The notes below the pieces were generated by a model. That model did no database searches. It was not told the origin of the DNA and saw only the letters and a list, made by a program, of their open reading frames with translations. Position numbers and translations under genes: made by a program. Positions 1-8,345 of a stretch of DNA of 48,350 nucleotides are shown in pieces. The DNA lies in assembly GCA_039029315.1 (NCBI GenBank), contig JBCCGK010000092.1, positions 1 to 48,350 of the forward strand. The letters run 5' to 3'. This stretch comes from JBCCCJ01 sp039029315 (GTDB lineage: Bacteria > Bacteroidota > Bacteroidia > J057). The first letter of the stretch is position 1. Every line of letters begins with the position of its first letter.

Positions 1-377
1 ATTTGGCGATCATTTTCCACCCTCTCGCTCTCCCGCCAGCGGGAGACATCAGCCCACAAGGCCAGGAATCAATGATTTTTCCTTTGGAGGGGGGAGGGGG
101 AGGAATAGAATAGGCATATGTAAATATGTCCCCTATTTACAGGCCTATTTTCAATGAGAATTAATCAACATCCCCCAAAAACAGCGAAGTGCATTCATTC
201 AAAAAGGCGGTTTCCAGAGCATATGTGAGGATTTCTCTCCTATAAAAAATGGACAAAGTCAAACTAAGTTCCAAGCAAAACATCTTCTCAGGAAAGAGGA
301 AAGTCCTAGGAAGCTATCGTTAGGCACAATCAATGATTGGATGTTTCATTCAATTTTCATGAATCAGCACTCCTTTC
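1..377. other. gene-free stretch with two hairpins
   Basis: No convincing reading frame on either strand. Two inverted repeats are visible. CTCCCGC/GCGGGAG at 30-45 has a very short loop. A second hairpin at 111-147 pairs GTAAATA with TATTTAC around a 7-nt loop, flanked by TAGGC/GCCTA and followed by TTTT. The second could be a weak terminator for a plus-strand gene lying left of the window. Nothing else is recognised here. Confidence 0.4.
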
Positions 378-647
378 TCAGGAATTTTTGTCTCCTTCAA
401 ATCCCAATTCTTTCAATCGTTTGATGGCTTCTTTTTTGTCAAAAAGAAGTCCGACAAAATAAATTTTTGCAGTCTCTCTTGGGGCTTGAGTCTCACCTAC
501 AATGTCATCCAGAACCTGTTTCATCCATAGCTCCTTCACTTTGTCTATGTCCCCATCATGTGCCCGAAGCAGGGCTATACCTTCCTGAATGCCGATAGGG
601 ACTTCTTCCCTCAATTGTCGAAGCAGGGCTTTCAACTCTTGCTTCAT
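378..647 (-). CDS. small hypothetical protein, helical
   Basis: An 89-residue protein with no signal peptide or membrane segment, so probably cytoplasmic. It looks almost wholly alpha-helical. The first half (IGIQEGIALLRAHDGDIDKV) vaguely resembles the three-helix UBA-like fold at the start of elongation factor Ts, but this is only a visual impression. It starts 5 bp after the stop of the upstream DUF1579-like gene (653-1168), so the two are probably one transcript. I do not recognise a family, and no function can be assigned. Confidence 0.6.
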   Translation of the reverse strand: MKQELKALLRQLREEVPIGIQEGIALLRAHDGDIDKVKELWMKQVLDDIVGETQAPRETAKIYFVGLLFDKKEAIKRLKELGFEGDKNS

Positions 648-652
648 GCCCT

Positions 653-1168
653 TTACTTTTTCCTACGGTAGGTCCCATCAAACACTTTGGTCCACTCTTC
701 GCCATCAGGACTTTGTTCCCATACCTGTCTGACAGTTTGATCCTCATTGTCATGCCAGCTGATTCGATTGTAAATCGTGGAACCTTGCAGGGTCTTTGCA
801 GTATTGCCGAGAACCATTTTGTTGTCTTCACGATTTCCCTGAATATGAAGACTCAAGCCGCTATTGTCTACCCAAAATTGCTCCCATTGTTGCTTGGCAA
901 AGTTGTATTTATTGATACTCGTTCCATGGAATTGTCCACTAACAGCTTTATAGTGTTCTTGTAGGCCGACACTATCCAGAATGCTTTGAATATGGCTGTA
1001 TCCGGCTACTGTGTCAGTGCCAGTTTTGTAGACGATCCATTCCCCTAACCAAAAATCGAATTCATGAATTTTTTTCTTCACCTCCGGACGAGAGAGAAAA
1101 GCTTGGGCATTCAGTTGGGGAAGAAGACTCATGATCAAAACAAAACAAATCAAGCTTGAGAATCGCAT
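653..1168 (-). CDS. secreted DUF1579-like protein
   Basis: A 171-residue protein with a signal peptide: Arg2, a hydrophobic run over about residues 5-20, then LNAQA as a plausible cleavage site. The mature part has the DUF1579-type pattern: EFDFWLGEWIVY near residue 37, then repeated short beta segments and a Trp-rich stretch (WEQFWVDNSG), as in lipocalin-like single-domain proteins. The family has no settled function. Export to the periplasm is inferred from the signal peptide. It is the first gene of a two-gene minus-strand unit with the 89-residue protein downstream, and it diverges from the trp operon. Confidence 0.7.
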   Translation of the reverse strand: MRFSSLICFVLIMSLLPQLNAQAFLSRPEVKKKIHEFDFWLGEWIVYKTGTDTVAGYSHIQSILDSVGLQEHYKAVSGQFHGTSINKYNFAKQQWEQFWVDNSGLSLHIQGNREDNKMVLGNTAKTLQGSTIYNRISWHDNEDQTVRQVWEQSPDGEEWTKVFDGTYRRKK

Positions 1169-1333
1169 AATTGTATCAGTTAGTAGAGAATATTCGCAAA
1201 ATCAGACTTCTGCGGCCAAAATATCAAGAAAAAAGCTGGGCTCCTCTCAAGGGATTATTGCCATTTTTCGGTTGGATAAATATTTGGGCAGTAAAAAAAA
1301 CTGGAGGAGTCATTGAGGATTTTGATTCTCTAC

Positions 1334-1364
1334 TTGCAAAGCTCTTAGCGCCTCCCTATATTTG
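1334..1364 (+). promoter_or_regulatory. predicted trp operon promoter
   Basis: TATATTTG at 1357-1364 matches the Bacteroidota housekeeping -7 consensus TAnnTTTG perfectly. A TTG at 1334-1336 lies 20 bp upstream, within the usual -33 spacing. Transcription would start near 1370, about 14 nt before the trp leader peptide ATG and about 250 nt before trpE, leaving room for the attenuator. Confidence 0.7.
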
Positions 1365-1383
1365 CTGAAACATTGATAACCAA

Positions 1384-1446
1384 ATGAACATTTCATTGCA
1401 GAATATCTATAAGTGGTGGCACATCTCGATTTTCAATCGTAGATGA
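1384..1446 (+). CDS. trp operon leader peptide
   Basis: A short ORF runs from ATG at 1384 to TGA at 1444-1446 and encodes 20 residues. It contains two adjacent Trp codons (TGG TGG, 1414-1419) in the context IYKWWHIS. It starts just after the predicted promoter and ends 35 nt before a strong terminator hairpin, the arrangement of classical trp attenuation. When charged tRNA-Trp is scarce, a ribosome stalled on the Trp codons would leave GATGACCC (1442-1449) free to pair with GGGCTTGTC (1482-1490, one bulged C) and block the terminator. When Trp is plentiful the ribosome reaches the stop codon, covers that segment and the terminator forms. The ORF and hairpin are seen directly; the switching is inferred from known systems. 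Confidence 0.82.
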   Translation: MNISLQNIYKWWHISIFNRR

Positions 1447-1481
1447 CCCGCTATTGATGCAATGTCAATCATACAGTCTCA

Positions 1482-1521
1482 GGGCTTGTCGTCTACAACA
1501 CGATAAGCCCAATTTTTTTTT
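1482..1521 (+). terminator. trp attenuator (intrinsic terminator)
   Basis: Left arm GGGCTTGTCGT (1482-1492), 7-nt loop, right arm ACGATAAGCCC (1500-1510): an 11-bp stem with one G-T pair, followed directly by AA and nine T. It lies between the leader peptide and trpE, so it would stop transcription before the structural genes unless an antiterminator forms. Confidence 0.85.
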
Positions 1522-1618
1522 CTTATTCTTATGAACGGTCAAAAAACAAATAAGCTTCTTTTTGCTGTTCTTTAGACAAGCAGATTACTCCTTGAACTCA
1601 GAACTAACGATCTCGATT

Positions 1619-3046
1619 ATGACTCGCTTTCCACTCAAAACACTTTACCGAAAACTCCTGGCCGATACCGTAACCCCAGTGAGTGTATATCTACGGTTGA
1701 GAGATCATTTTGCCAATGCGATCATGCTTGAAAGCTCTGATTATCATGGCAATGACAACACTTTTTCCTATATCTGTTTCGATCCCATTGCTACTTTTAA
1801 GCTGCAAGGCGGGCAAGTACAAATTGCCTACCCGGATGAGAGTACAGAAGAGCGAATCATCAAAACCAACAAGGATTTGCCACGATATATTCAGGAGTTT
1901 CTGGATAGTTTTGAGGTCGAGGAACTGGAATTCAAATTCAGTTATAATGGCTTGTTTGGCTATCAGGCATACGATACCGTTCGGCATTACGAATCGGTGT
2001 CCATTTCCAGCTATTCGCATCAGGAGAGAGCCATTCCGGATATGCTCTACCATGCCTATCGATATATGATTGTGATCAACCATTTCAATAATGAACTGTA
2101 TATCTTTGAGCACAATTTTGGAGAAAAGAAGAGTCATCTGGATCAGATCGAAATGCTGTTGAATAATCAGGCGACCCCTCGATTTAGCTTTGATCGTATA
2201 GGAGAGGAGAAAACGAATTTTACGGACGAAGAATTCCTGTCTGTGATTCAAAAAGGAAAAGATCACTGTCAAAGAGGAGATGTTTTTCAGATTGTACTTT
2301 CCCGCCAATACCAACAACAGTATTTGGGAGATGAGTTCAATGTGTACAGGGCATTGCGATCGATCAATCCATCTCCCTATCTGTTTTATTGTGATTATGG
2401 CAATTTCAAAATTATGGGCTCCTCACCCGAAGCACAACTGGTGATCAGTGGGAATCAGGCAACCATACACCCCATCGCTGGAACTTTTCGAAGAACAGGC
2501 AATGATGAAGAGGATTCCAAACTTGCCCGTCAATTATTCGACGATCCCAAAGAAAATTCAGAACATGTGATGTTGGTGGATTTGGCAAGAAATGATCTGA
2601 GCCGAAATGGGTCAGATGTGGAGGTGGAGACCTATAAGGAAATTCAGTATTTCTCCCATGTGATTCATCTGGTTTCTAAGGTTACAGCACAACTCCATGA
2701 GGGGGTGTCTTCCATGCAATTGGTGGCTGATACATTCCCTGCCGGAACCTTGTCTGGTGCACCCAAGCATCGAGCTATGCAGTTAATCGAGTCGTATGAA
2801 AATCAAAATCGTGGCTTCTATGGCGGGAGCATTGGCTATTTGGGATTCAAGGGGAATTTCAATCAAGCCATCATGATTCGATCTTTTTTGTGTAAAAATA
2901 ATCGACTCTTTTATCAGGCAGGAGCTGGCATTGTCTCAAAATCAGTTCCCGCAAGCGAGTTGCAAGAAGTTCATAACAAGCTCGCTGCACTTCGCAAAGC
3001 CCTAGACCTTGCCTGCTCCATCGGAAAAAAAGAGGAAATTGGGTGA
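1619..3046 (+). CDS. trpE: anthranilate synthase component I
   Basis: Makes anthranilate from chorismate, using ammonia supplied by the TrpG domain encoded two genes downstream; this is the first committed step of tryptophan synthesis. The chorismate-binding domain fills the C-terminal half, with IAGTFRRTGNDEEDSK, HVMLVDLARNDLSR, PAGTLSGAPKHRAMQ and FYGGSIGYLGF. The N-terminal segment MLESSDYHGND matches the region that binds tryptophan for feedback inhibition, so the enzyme is probably Trp sensitive. I use the ATG at 1619 (475 residues). An upstream in-frame ATG at 1562 would add 19 residues unlike the family. Expression is probably set by the attenuator upstream. Confidence 0.96.
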   Translation: MTRFPLKTLYRKLLADTVTPVSVYLRLRDHFANAIMLESSDYHGNDNTFSYICFDPIATFKLQGGQVQIAYPDESTEERIIKTNKDLPRYIQEFLDSFEVEELEFKFSYNGLFGYQAYDTVRHYESVSISSYSHQERAIPDMLYHAYRYMIVINHFNNELYIFEHNFGEKKSHLDQIEMLLNNQATPRFSFDRIGEEKTNFTDEEFLSVIQKGKDHCQRGDVFQIVLSRQYQQQYLGDEFNVYRALRSINPSPYLFYCDYGNFKIMGSSPEAQLVISGNQATIHPIAGTFRRTGNDEEDSKLARQLFDDPKENSEHVMLVDLARNDLSRNGSDVEVETYKEIQYFSHVIHLVSKVTAQLHEGVSSMQLVADTFPAGTLSGAPKHRAMQLIESYENQNRGFYGGSIGYLGFKGNFNQAIMIRSFLCKNNRLFYQAGAGIVSKSVPASELQEVHNKLAALRKALDLACSIGKKEEIG

Positions 3047-3137
3047 TTGTTCATTGCTCATTCCACTGATAAGCGTCAATCTTAAACTGTCAGTCGACAA
3101 TCATATTCTGTAATCCATCAACCTAATACCCCTGCTC

Positions 3138-3629
3138 ATGCCCCAAGAAACTTCTAATTGGATACTTGAATTCAAAAAAACCATTGAACAAGCAAGCCCT
3201 GTATTGATGCGTATACCGATCAGTAAACAAAGTAGAAGATCTGCTCCAGATAAGTGGTCTCCCAAAGAAATTATTGGCCATTTGATTGATTCTGCAACCA
3301 ACAATCATCGCCGATTCGTCAAGGCTCAATGGCAGGATCAGTTGATGATGGATGGATACGAACAAGAGAATTGGGTGAAGCACCAATGTTACCAGGAGGC
3401 CGATTGGAAAAATCTGGTGACGCTTTGGCATCATTACAATCTTCATCTGGTTCATGTGATGCAAACGAGCTCAGCAGAACAGCTTAATCATGTGGTCCTT
3501 GGACTTAGACAAGGGTATCTGAAACCACCGATTCCTGCCGACCAGCCTTGTAGCTTGCGGGAATTGATGCAAGACTATATTGCCCATTTGAAACATCACC
3601 TGACTCAAATTCTACAACAGATACAATGA
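3138..3629 (+). CDS. DinB-like four-helix protein
   Basis: A 163-residue protein with the DinB/YfiT-type four-helix pattern: His48 in helix 2 (KEIIGHLIDSATNNHRR) and an H-x3-H pair near the end (His150, His154, in YIAHLKHH), the usual metal-binding set. Members include thiol transferases and many uncharacterised metalloproteins; the substrate cannot be deduced here. No signal peptide, so cytoplasmic. It sits between trpE and trpGD, and its TGA overlaps the trpGD ATG (ATGA at 3626-3629). It is therefore cotranscribed and probably translationally coupled with tryptophan genes, although no DinB protein is a known part of that pathway. Confidence 0.82.
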   Translation: MPQETSNWILEFKKTIEQASPVLMRIPISKQSRRSAPDKWSPKEIIGHLIDSATNNHRRFVKAQWQDQLMMDGYEQENWVKHQCYQEADWKNLVTLWHHYNLHLVHVMQTSSAEQLNHVVLGLRQGYLKPPIPADQPCSLRELMQDYIAHLKHHLTQILQQIQ

Positions 3630-5227
3630 AAATCCTCGTTTTAGATAACTACGATTCATTTACCTACAACCTGGTTCATATCATTCGGGAATTGGGCTAT
3701 GGCGAAGAAATGGAGATCCATCGAAATGATCAGATCTCTCTGGAGGATGTCACCAAATTTGACAAAATACTCCTTTCGCCTGGACCAGGAATTCCTTCCG
3801 AAGCAGGAATTATGCCTGAATTGATCAAGCGTTATGCACCCAGCAAGCACATTCTGGGCGTTTGTTTGGGGCATCAGGGCATCGCAGAATGTTTTGGCGC
3901 CGAGTTGTATAACCTCAAGGATGTACTGCATGGAGTGGCCACAAGTGTTTCCATCACCAATAGCAAAGATCCACTGTTCGAGGGTGTGCCTGATCAGTTC
4001 GATATAGGGAGATATCATTCCTGGGCTGTCAAACCCATAACGCTCAATGGTGAATTGGAAGTCCTGGCAGAGGATGAAGCAGGAGAAGTGATGGCATTGC
4101 GGCATAAAAAGCATGCGGTCTATGGGGTTCAATTTCACCCGGAATCAGTCATCACAGATCATGGAATCAGGATTTTGAAAAACTGGCTGGAACTTCCCTT
4201 AAGTCCCAAAAGAAGTACCTCAACCCTGGATTCTATGAAAACCATTCTCAATCACCTTTTCGATCACAATACACTCGCCCGATCTGAGGCAAAGGCCATT
4301 CTTACCAACATTGCAAAAGGCGGGATGTACAACAATTCACAGGTTGCAGCCTTTCTGACAGTTTTCATCATGCGGGGAATAACGGTTGAAGAATTGTCAG
4401 GCTTCAGGGAGGCAATGTTGGAGTTGTGTATTCCTGTGGATCTGTCAGAATACGACCCAATTGATGTCTGTGGGACAGGAGGCGATGGGAAAGACACCTT
4501 CAATGTATCCACCATAGCCACTTTTATTGTTGCAGGTGCAGGTGTACATGTGGCCAAACATGGCAACTATGGGGTCAGTTCTGTATCTGGTTCATCCAAT
4601 GTGATTCAACATTTTGGGGGAGAATTCACCAATGATATCGGACAATTGAAACAACAGATGGAGCGGGCCAATATTTGTTTTCTGCATGCCCCACTGTTTC
4701 ATCCAGCGATGAAAAATGTAGGACCGATCCGAAGAGAATTGGGCGTGAAAACATTTTTCAATATGCTGGGACCAATGGTCAACCCTGCCTTTGTCAAAAA
4801 ACAATTGGTGGGCGTATTCAGCCTTGAACTAGCCAGACTATACGGATATCTGTATCAACAAACAGACAAGCGATTTATCATCTTGCATTCGCTGGATGGC
4901 TATGATGAGATTTCCCTTACCTGCCCTGTCAAGTATTCATCCAATGATGGTGATCATTTGCTGACACCTGCACAAATGGGCTTTGATCGGCTGAATCCTC
5001 ATGAGCTTCGAGGAGGGAATACGGTGGAAGAAGCCGCCAAAATATTTGAGAAGGTGCTCAAAAATGAAGGAACTCCTGCACAAACTTCTGTTGTTCTGGC
5101 AAATGCGGGCATGGCGATTCACTGTGCAAAACCTGATATTTCTCTGGAAGATGGAATAGCGGCTGCAAGAGAATCACTGGAATCTGGAAAAGCGATTCAA
5201 ACCTTCAAGCGATTCCTCAATTCCTGA
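3626..5227 (+). CDS. trpGD: TrpG-TrpD fusion: glutamine amidotransferase + anthranilate phosphoribosyltransferase
   Basis: One uninterrupted 533-residue frame. Residues 1-191 are the class I glutamine amidotransferase subunit of anthranilate synthase, with SPGPGIPSEAG, nucleophile Cys80 in LGVCLGHQG, and His171/Glu173 in GVQFHPES. A linker of about a dozen residues leads to anthranilate phosphoribosyltransferase from about residue 204, with CGTGGDGKDTFNVST at 282-296 and KHGN at 311-314 for phosphoribosyl diphosphate and anthranilate binding. It delivers ammonia to TrpE and then converts anthranilate to phosphoribosylanthranilate. The same fusion is classical in Escherichia coli; in many Bacteroidota the two genes are separate. 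The start overlaps the DinB-like gene stop. Confidence 0.96.
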   Translation: MKILVLDNYDSFTYNLVHIIRELGYGEEMEIHRNDQISLEDVTKFDKILLSPGPGIPSEAGIMPELIKRYAPSKHILGVCLGHQGIAECFGAELYNLKDVLHGVATSVSITNSKDPLFEGVPDQFDIGRYHSWAVKPITLNGELEVLAEDEAGEVMALRHKKHAVYGVQFHPESVITDHGIRILKNWLELPLSPKRSTSTLDSMKTILNHLFDHNTLARSEAKAILTNIAKGGMYNNSQVAAFLTVFIMRGITVEELSGFREAMLELCIPVDLSEYDPIDVCGTGGDGKDTFNVSTIATFIVAGAGVHVAKHGNYGVSSVSGSSNVIQHFGGEFTNDIGQLKQQMERANICFLHAPLFHPAMKNVGPIRRELGVKTFFNMLGPMVNPAFVKKQLVGVFSLELARLYGYLYQQTDKRFIILHSLDGYDEISLTCPVKYSSNDGDHLLTPAQMGFDRLNPHELRGGNTVEEAAKIFEKVLKNEGTPAQTSVVLANAGMAIHCAKPDISLEDGIAAARESLESGKAIQTFKRFLNS

Positions 5228-5264
5228 TTTATTTTTCCTTCACCTGATCTTACACGCAATCCTT

Positions 5265-6068
5265 ATGGACATTCTGGACAAAATCATTTCTCATAAATAC
5301 AAGGAAATAGAAGAGAAAAAATCTCTGACCCCTGTCAAGAAGCTAGAGCAATCTCTGTATTTTGATACGCCGCCGGTCTCTTTGAAACACTATGTCAGCA
5401 GGCCGGATAAGCATGGAATCATTGCAGAAATCAAGCGAAAATCCCCCTCACGAGGCGACATCAATCCCTATGTGAATGTCGAGCGTGTGTCCATTGGCTA
5501 TATGCAAGCCGGGGCATCGGCACTTTCAATTTTGACAGATGAAACCTTTTTTGGTGGGAAAAATGAAGATTTGACACTTGCCAGAAGGATGAATTATTGT
5601 CCGATTTTGCGGAAGGAATTCATTATTGATGAATATCAGATCATTGAAGCCCGGTCCATTGGAGCAGATGCCATCTTGTTGATTGCTGCATGTTTATACC
5701 CAAAGGAAATCAAGCAATTGGCTGCCTTTGCGCATTCCTTGGGGCTGGAAGTACTCATGGAAGTACATGACCAGAACGAATTGGACCGGAGCTTGAATGC
5801 GCATATCGATTTGATCGGTGTAAACAACCGAAATTTGAAAGATTTTTCTGTTGACATTCAGACTTCCCTGGATTTGGCAGACAAGATTCCTGCTGATTTC
5901 GTCAAGGTTGCGGAGAGTGGCATCAGCGATCCCAAACAAGTTGTCCGATTATACCAGGCTGGATTTCGAGGATTCTTGATGGGACAACGGTTCATGGAGA
6001 CCAGCCAACCCGAAAAGGCTTGCGCACAATTTATTGACCAACTCACCCGAATGAAACTCAAAGCATGA
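5265..6068 (+). CDS. trpC: indole-3-glycerol phosphate synthase
   Basis: A 267-residue TIM-barrel enzyme that closes the pyrrole ring of carboxyphenylamino-deoxyribulose phosphate to give indole-3-glycerol phosphate. Family motifs are present in order: IIAEIKRKSPSRGDI (Glu55, Lys57) on strand 1, LRKEFIIDEYQI on strand 3, GVNNRNLK on strand 6 and KVAESGI on strand 7, then GFLMGQRFM for phosphate binding. Length is typical for a stand-alone TrpC. It starts 37 bp after trpGD, and its TGA overlaps the trpF start (ATGA at 6065-6068), so trpC and trpF are probably translationally coupled. Confidence 0.96.
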   Translation: MDILDKIISHKYKEIEEKKSLTPVKKLEQSLYFDTPPVSLKHYVSRPDKHGIIAEIKRKSPSRGDINPYVNVERVSIGYMQAGASALSILTDETFFGGKNEDLTLARRMNYCPILRKEFIIDEYQIIEARSIGADAILLIAACLYPKEIKQLAAFAHSLGLEVLMEVHDQNELDRSLNAHIDLIGVNNRNLKDFSVDIQTSLDLADKIPADFVKVAESGISDPKQVVRLYQAGFRGFLMGQRFMETSQPEKACAQFIDQLTRMKLKA

Positions 6069-6718
6069 AACTGAAAGTGTGTGGGATGAAGCATCCCGAG
6101 AACATTGAACAGCTTCTAAGGCTTGAACCAGATTTTATGGGCTTGATTTTTTATCCCAAATCTCCAAGAAATGTGGATGGGAAGATAAATCCAGCCCGTG
6201 TGCGTAGCCTGAATACGCTAAGGAAAGTCGGTGTATTCGTGAATGAATCTTTGGAGAAGATTATGGAAAAAATTCAGGAATATGGCCTGGATCTGATCCA
6301 ACTGCATGGACAGGAAAAGCCCGAACTCTGTCGAAATCTTCAAGAGAGAGGTGTTGGGGTCATCAAGGTGTTTTCAATCGGAAGCGGATTTGACTTTGAT
6401 CGCTTGAGAGCATATGAAGCTGTCGTTGACTACTTTTTGTTTGATACCAAAGGCAAACATCCTGGAGGAAATGGAGTTGTCTTCAATTGGGATATCCTCC
6501 AGGAATACCCCAGTAATGTCCCTTTTTTCCTCAGTGGCGGTATCGGTCCAGAGAGTCTCGATCGATTGAATAATCTTAAGCTTCCCAACTTGTATGCTGT
6601 CGATGTCAATAGTCGCTTTGAATTAGAACCCGGCCTTAAAGATATTTCTGCCCTTCAGCATTTTACTCAGCATCTATCCTCCCATTCTCCTCCCCACAAC
6701 ACCCCAATAACTCAATAA
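6065..6718 (+). CDS. trpF: phosphoribosylanthranilate isomerase
   Basis: Catalyses the Amadori rearrangement of phosphoribosylanthranilate. A 217-residue TIM barrel with KVCGMKHPENI at the N-terminus (catalytic Cys), LIFYPKSPR, LIQLHGQE, LFDTKGKHPGGNG (catalytic Asp region) and FLSGGIGPES for phosphate binding. The C-terminal dozen residues (about HSPPHNTPITQ) do not look like family sequence; they are translated from the edge of an AT-rich tandem repeat that also supplies the stop codon. The start overlaps the trpC stop. Confidence 0.95.
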   Translation: MKLKVCGMKHPENIEQLLRLEPDFMGLIFYPKSPRNVDGKINPARVRSLNTLRKVGVFVNESLEKIMEKIQEYGLDLIQLHGQEKPELCRNLQERGVGVIKVFSIGSGFDFDRLRAYEAVVDYFLFDTKGKHPGGNGVVFNWDILQEYPSNVPFFLSGGIGPESLDRLNNLKLPNLYAVDVNSRFELEPGLKDISALQHFTQHLSSHSPPHNTPITQ

Positions 6719-6768
6719 CTCAATAACCCTATAACTCAATTACTCAACACCCCAATACTCCAATAACA
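6705..6768 (+). repeat. 8 x 8 bp tandem repeat at the trpF end
   Basis: Eight consecutive 8-bp units close to CAATAACT. Units 1 and 2 are identical; the others differ mostly at one to four positions. The array starts inside trpF, provides its TAA stop (6716-6718) and ends 10 bp before the trpB ATG. Because the unit is not a multiple of three, a change in copy number could alter the TrpF tail and the trpF-trpB spacing. Confidence 0.8.
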
Positions 6769-6777
6769 AGAATCAAG

Positions 6778-7986
6778 ATGAAGTCGATATCCTCCCCTTT
6801 TCATGTAAATCCCAATGGGTATTACGGCAAATTTGGCGGCGCTTATATTCCTGAAATGCTGTATCCGAATATTGAAGAATTAAGAGAAAATTATCTTCAA
6901 ATTATTCAGGAAGAGGACTTTCAAACAGAATTCAGGGATTTGCTCCGGGATTATGTAGGCCGCCCCACGCCATTGTATTGGGCAAAGCGATTGTCAGAAC
7001 AATATGGGGCGCGTATATATCTCAAGCGAGAAGATCTTTGTCATACCGGAGCCCATAAGGTCAACAATACTCTCGGACAAATCCTGCTAGCCAAAAGGCT
7101 GAACAAACCCAAAATCATTGCGGAAACAGGTGCTGGTCAACATGGCGTAGCTACAGCCACTGTTTGTGCATTGATGGGCATTGAGTGCATTGTGTATATG
7201 GGCGCTGTCGATATAGAACGACAAAAACCGAATGTTGAGCGCATGAAAATGCTGGGGGCGACAGTGGTTCCTGCTACTTCTGGAAGCCAAACCCTGAAAG
7301 ATGCGACCAATGAGGCGATGCGTCATTGGATCAATCATCCACAGGATACGCACTACATCATTGGATCTGTAGTCGGACCGCATCCATATCCAGACATGGT
7401 TGGGAAATTTCAATCTGTAATTTCTGAAGAAATCCGAAAACAGTTAGCAGAACAAACTGGATCTGCCAATCCGACTTATGTTGTCGCTTGTGTGGGGGGA
7501 GGGAGTAATGCAATGGGGGCATTTTACCATTATCTGGATGAAGCAGAGGTAAAACTGATTGCAGTGGAGGCAGCGGGCTTTGGACTGACAAGCGGAAAAT
7601 CAGCTGCAACTACCCATCTGGGCAAGCCAGGTGTCCTTCACGGGAGTCGGACGATCCTGATGCAAACACCAGATGGGCAAGTTGTTGAGCCGCATTCTAT
7701 CTCTGCTGGATTGGATTATCCGGGAATTGGCCCGGTTCACGCACATTTGTTTGACAGTGGCAGAGCTGAGTTCCTGTATGTAACAGATGATGAGGCCATG
7801 GAAGCTGGATTTCATTTGAGCAGGATTGAAGGAATCATCCCGGCGATTGAATCTGCCCATGCCCTTGCTGGCCTGGATCAACTCAGTTTGGAAGCAGAAG
7901 ATGTCGTGGTATTGAACCTCTCTGGCCGAGGCGACAAGGATTTACAGACTTATATTCGCTATATGGAAGCCAAGGAATCTGTCTGA
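6778..7986 (+). CDS. trpB: tryptophan synthase beta chain
   Basis: Condenses indole with serine, using pyridoxal phosphate, as partner of TrpA. A 402-residue protein of typical length. KREDLCHTGAHKVNNTLGQ contains the cofactor lysine (Lys94). ETGAGQHGVATA carries the catalytic Glu, and CVGGGSNAMG is the glycine-rich phosphate loop. The ending LSGRGDKDLQTY is typical of the canonical TrpB1 type. It is the last gene of the uninterrupted plus-strand run. Its TGA is followed after 2 bp by the end of a convergent lipoprotein gene. Confidence 0.97.
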   Translation: MKSISSPFHVNPNGYYGKFGGAYIPEMLYPNIEELRENYLQIIQEEDFQTEFRDLLRDYVGRPTPLYWAKRLSEQYGARIYLKREDLCHTGAHKVNNTLGQILLAKRLNKPKIIAETGAGQHGVATATVCALMGIECIVYMGAVDIERQKPNVERMKMLGATVVPATSGSQTLKDATNEAMRHWINHPQDTHYIIGSVVGPHPYPDMVGKFQSVISEEIRKQLAEQTGSANPTYVVACVGGGSNAMGAFYHYLDEAEVKLIAVEAAGFGLTSGKSAATTHLGKPGVLHGSRTILMQTPDGQVVEPHSISAGLDYPGIGPVHAHLFDSGRAEFLYVTDDEAMEAGFHLSRIEGIIPAIESAHALAGLDQLSLEAEDVVVLNLSGRGDKDLQTYIRYMEAKESV

Positions 7987-7988
7987 TT

Positions 7989-8345
7989 TTAGTCGGGTAA
8001 GTGGCTGTTATTCAAACAGAGAACCCGAATAAAATTGGTAGGTGTACGTGCTTTGTTGCAAATCACAAAATACTCAAAATTGTACTCGGCTACCCTTTCC
8101 CAACCAATTGTAAATGTTTCATCTGTTAAGGGCTCATTGTTTTCGTCAAAAATATCCGGGAAATCCTTCGGGTTGGTGATTTCTCCCAAATTACCATCTT
8201 CAAATTCCACAATTGGCAAGCGAGTCACGCACTGGATTTCGACAAAACTTACAGTTGCTTCACAATTTTTGCTGGGTGATACTTCTGAAGGACTACAAGC
8301 AAAGAGGGCTAGAGAGAGGATGGATATACAAACATTGATCCGCAT
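7989..8345 (-). CDS. small lipoprotein inside the trp operon, opposite strand
   Basis: A 118-residue protein starting at 8345: MRINVCISILSLALFACSPS has a short charged start, a hydrophobic core and a lipobox ending LFAC, so it should be lipid-anchored in the envelope. An upstream in-frame start at 8390 adds 15 residues that would spoil the signal peptide. The mature part has several Cys residues and no motif I recognise. The gene lies between trpB and trpA on the other strand; its stop is 2 bp from the trpB stop, and its start is 90 bp from the trpA start. Readthrough from trpB into trpA would make RNA antisense to it. Confidence 0.72.
   Translation of the reverse strand: MRINVCISILSLALFACSPSEVSPSKNCEATVSFVEIQCVTRLPIVEFEDGNLGEITNPKDFPDIFDENNEPLTDETFTIGWERVAEYNFEYFVICNKARTPTNFIRVLCLNNSHLPD

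Noticed and set aside
1691..2317. 208-codon frame on the minus strand inside trpE
   Set aside because: It lies fully within a strongly supported gene and its protein has no family features; it is an antisense shadow.
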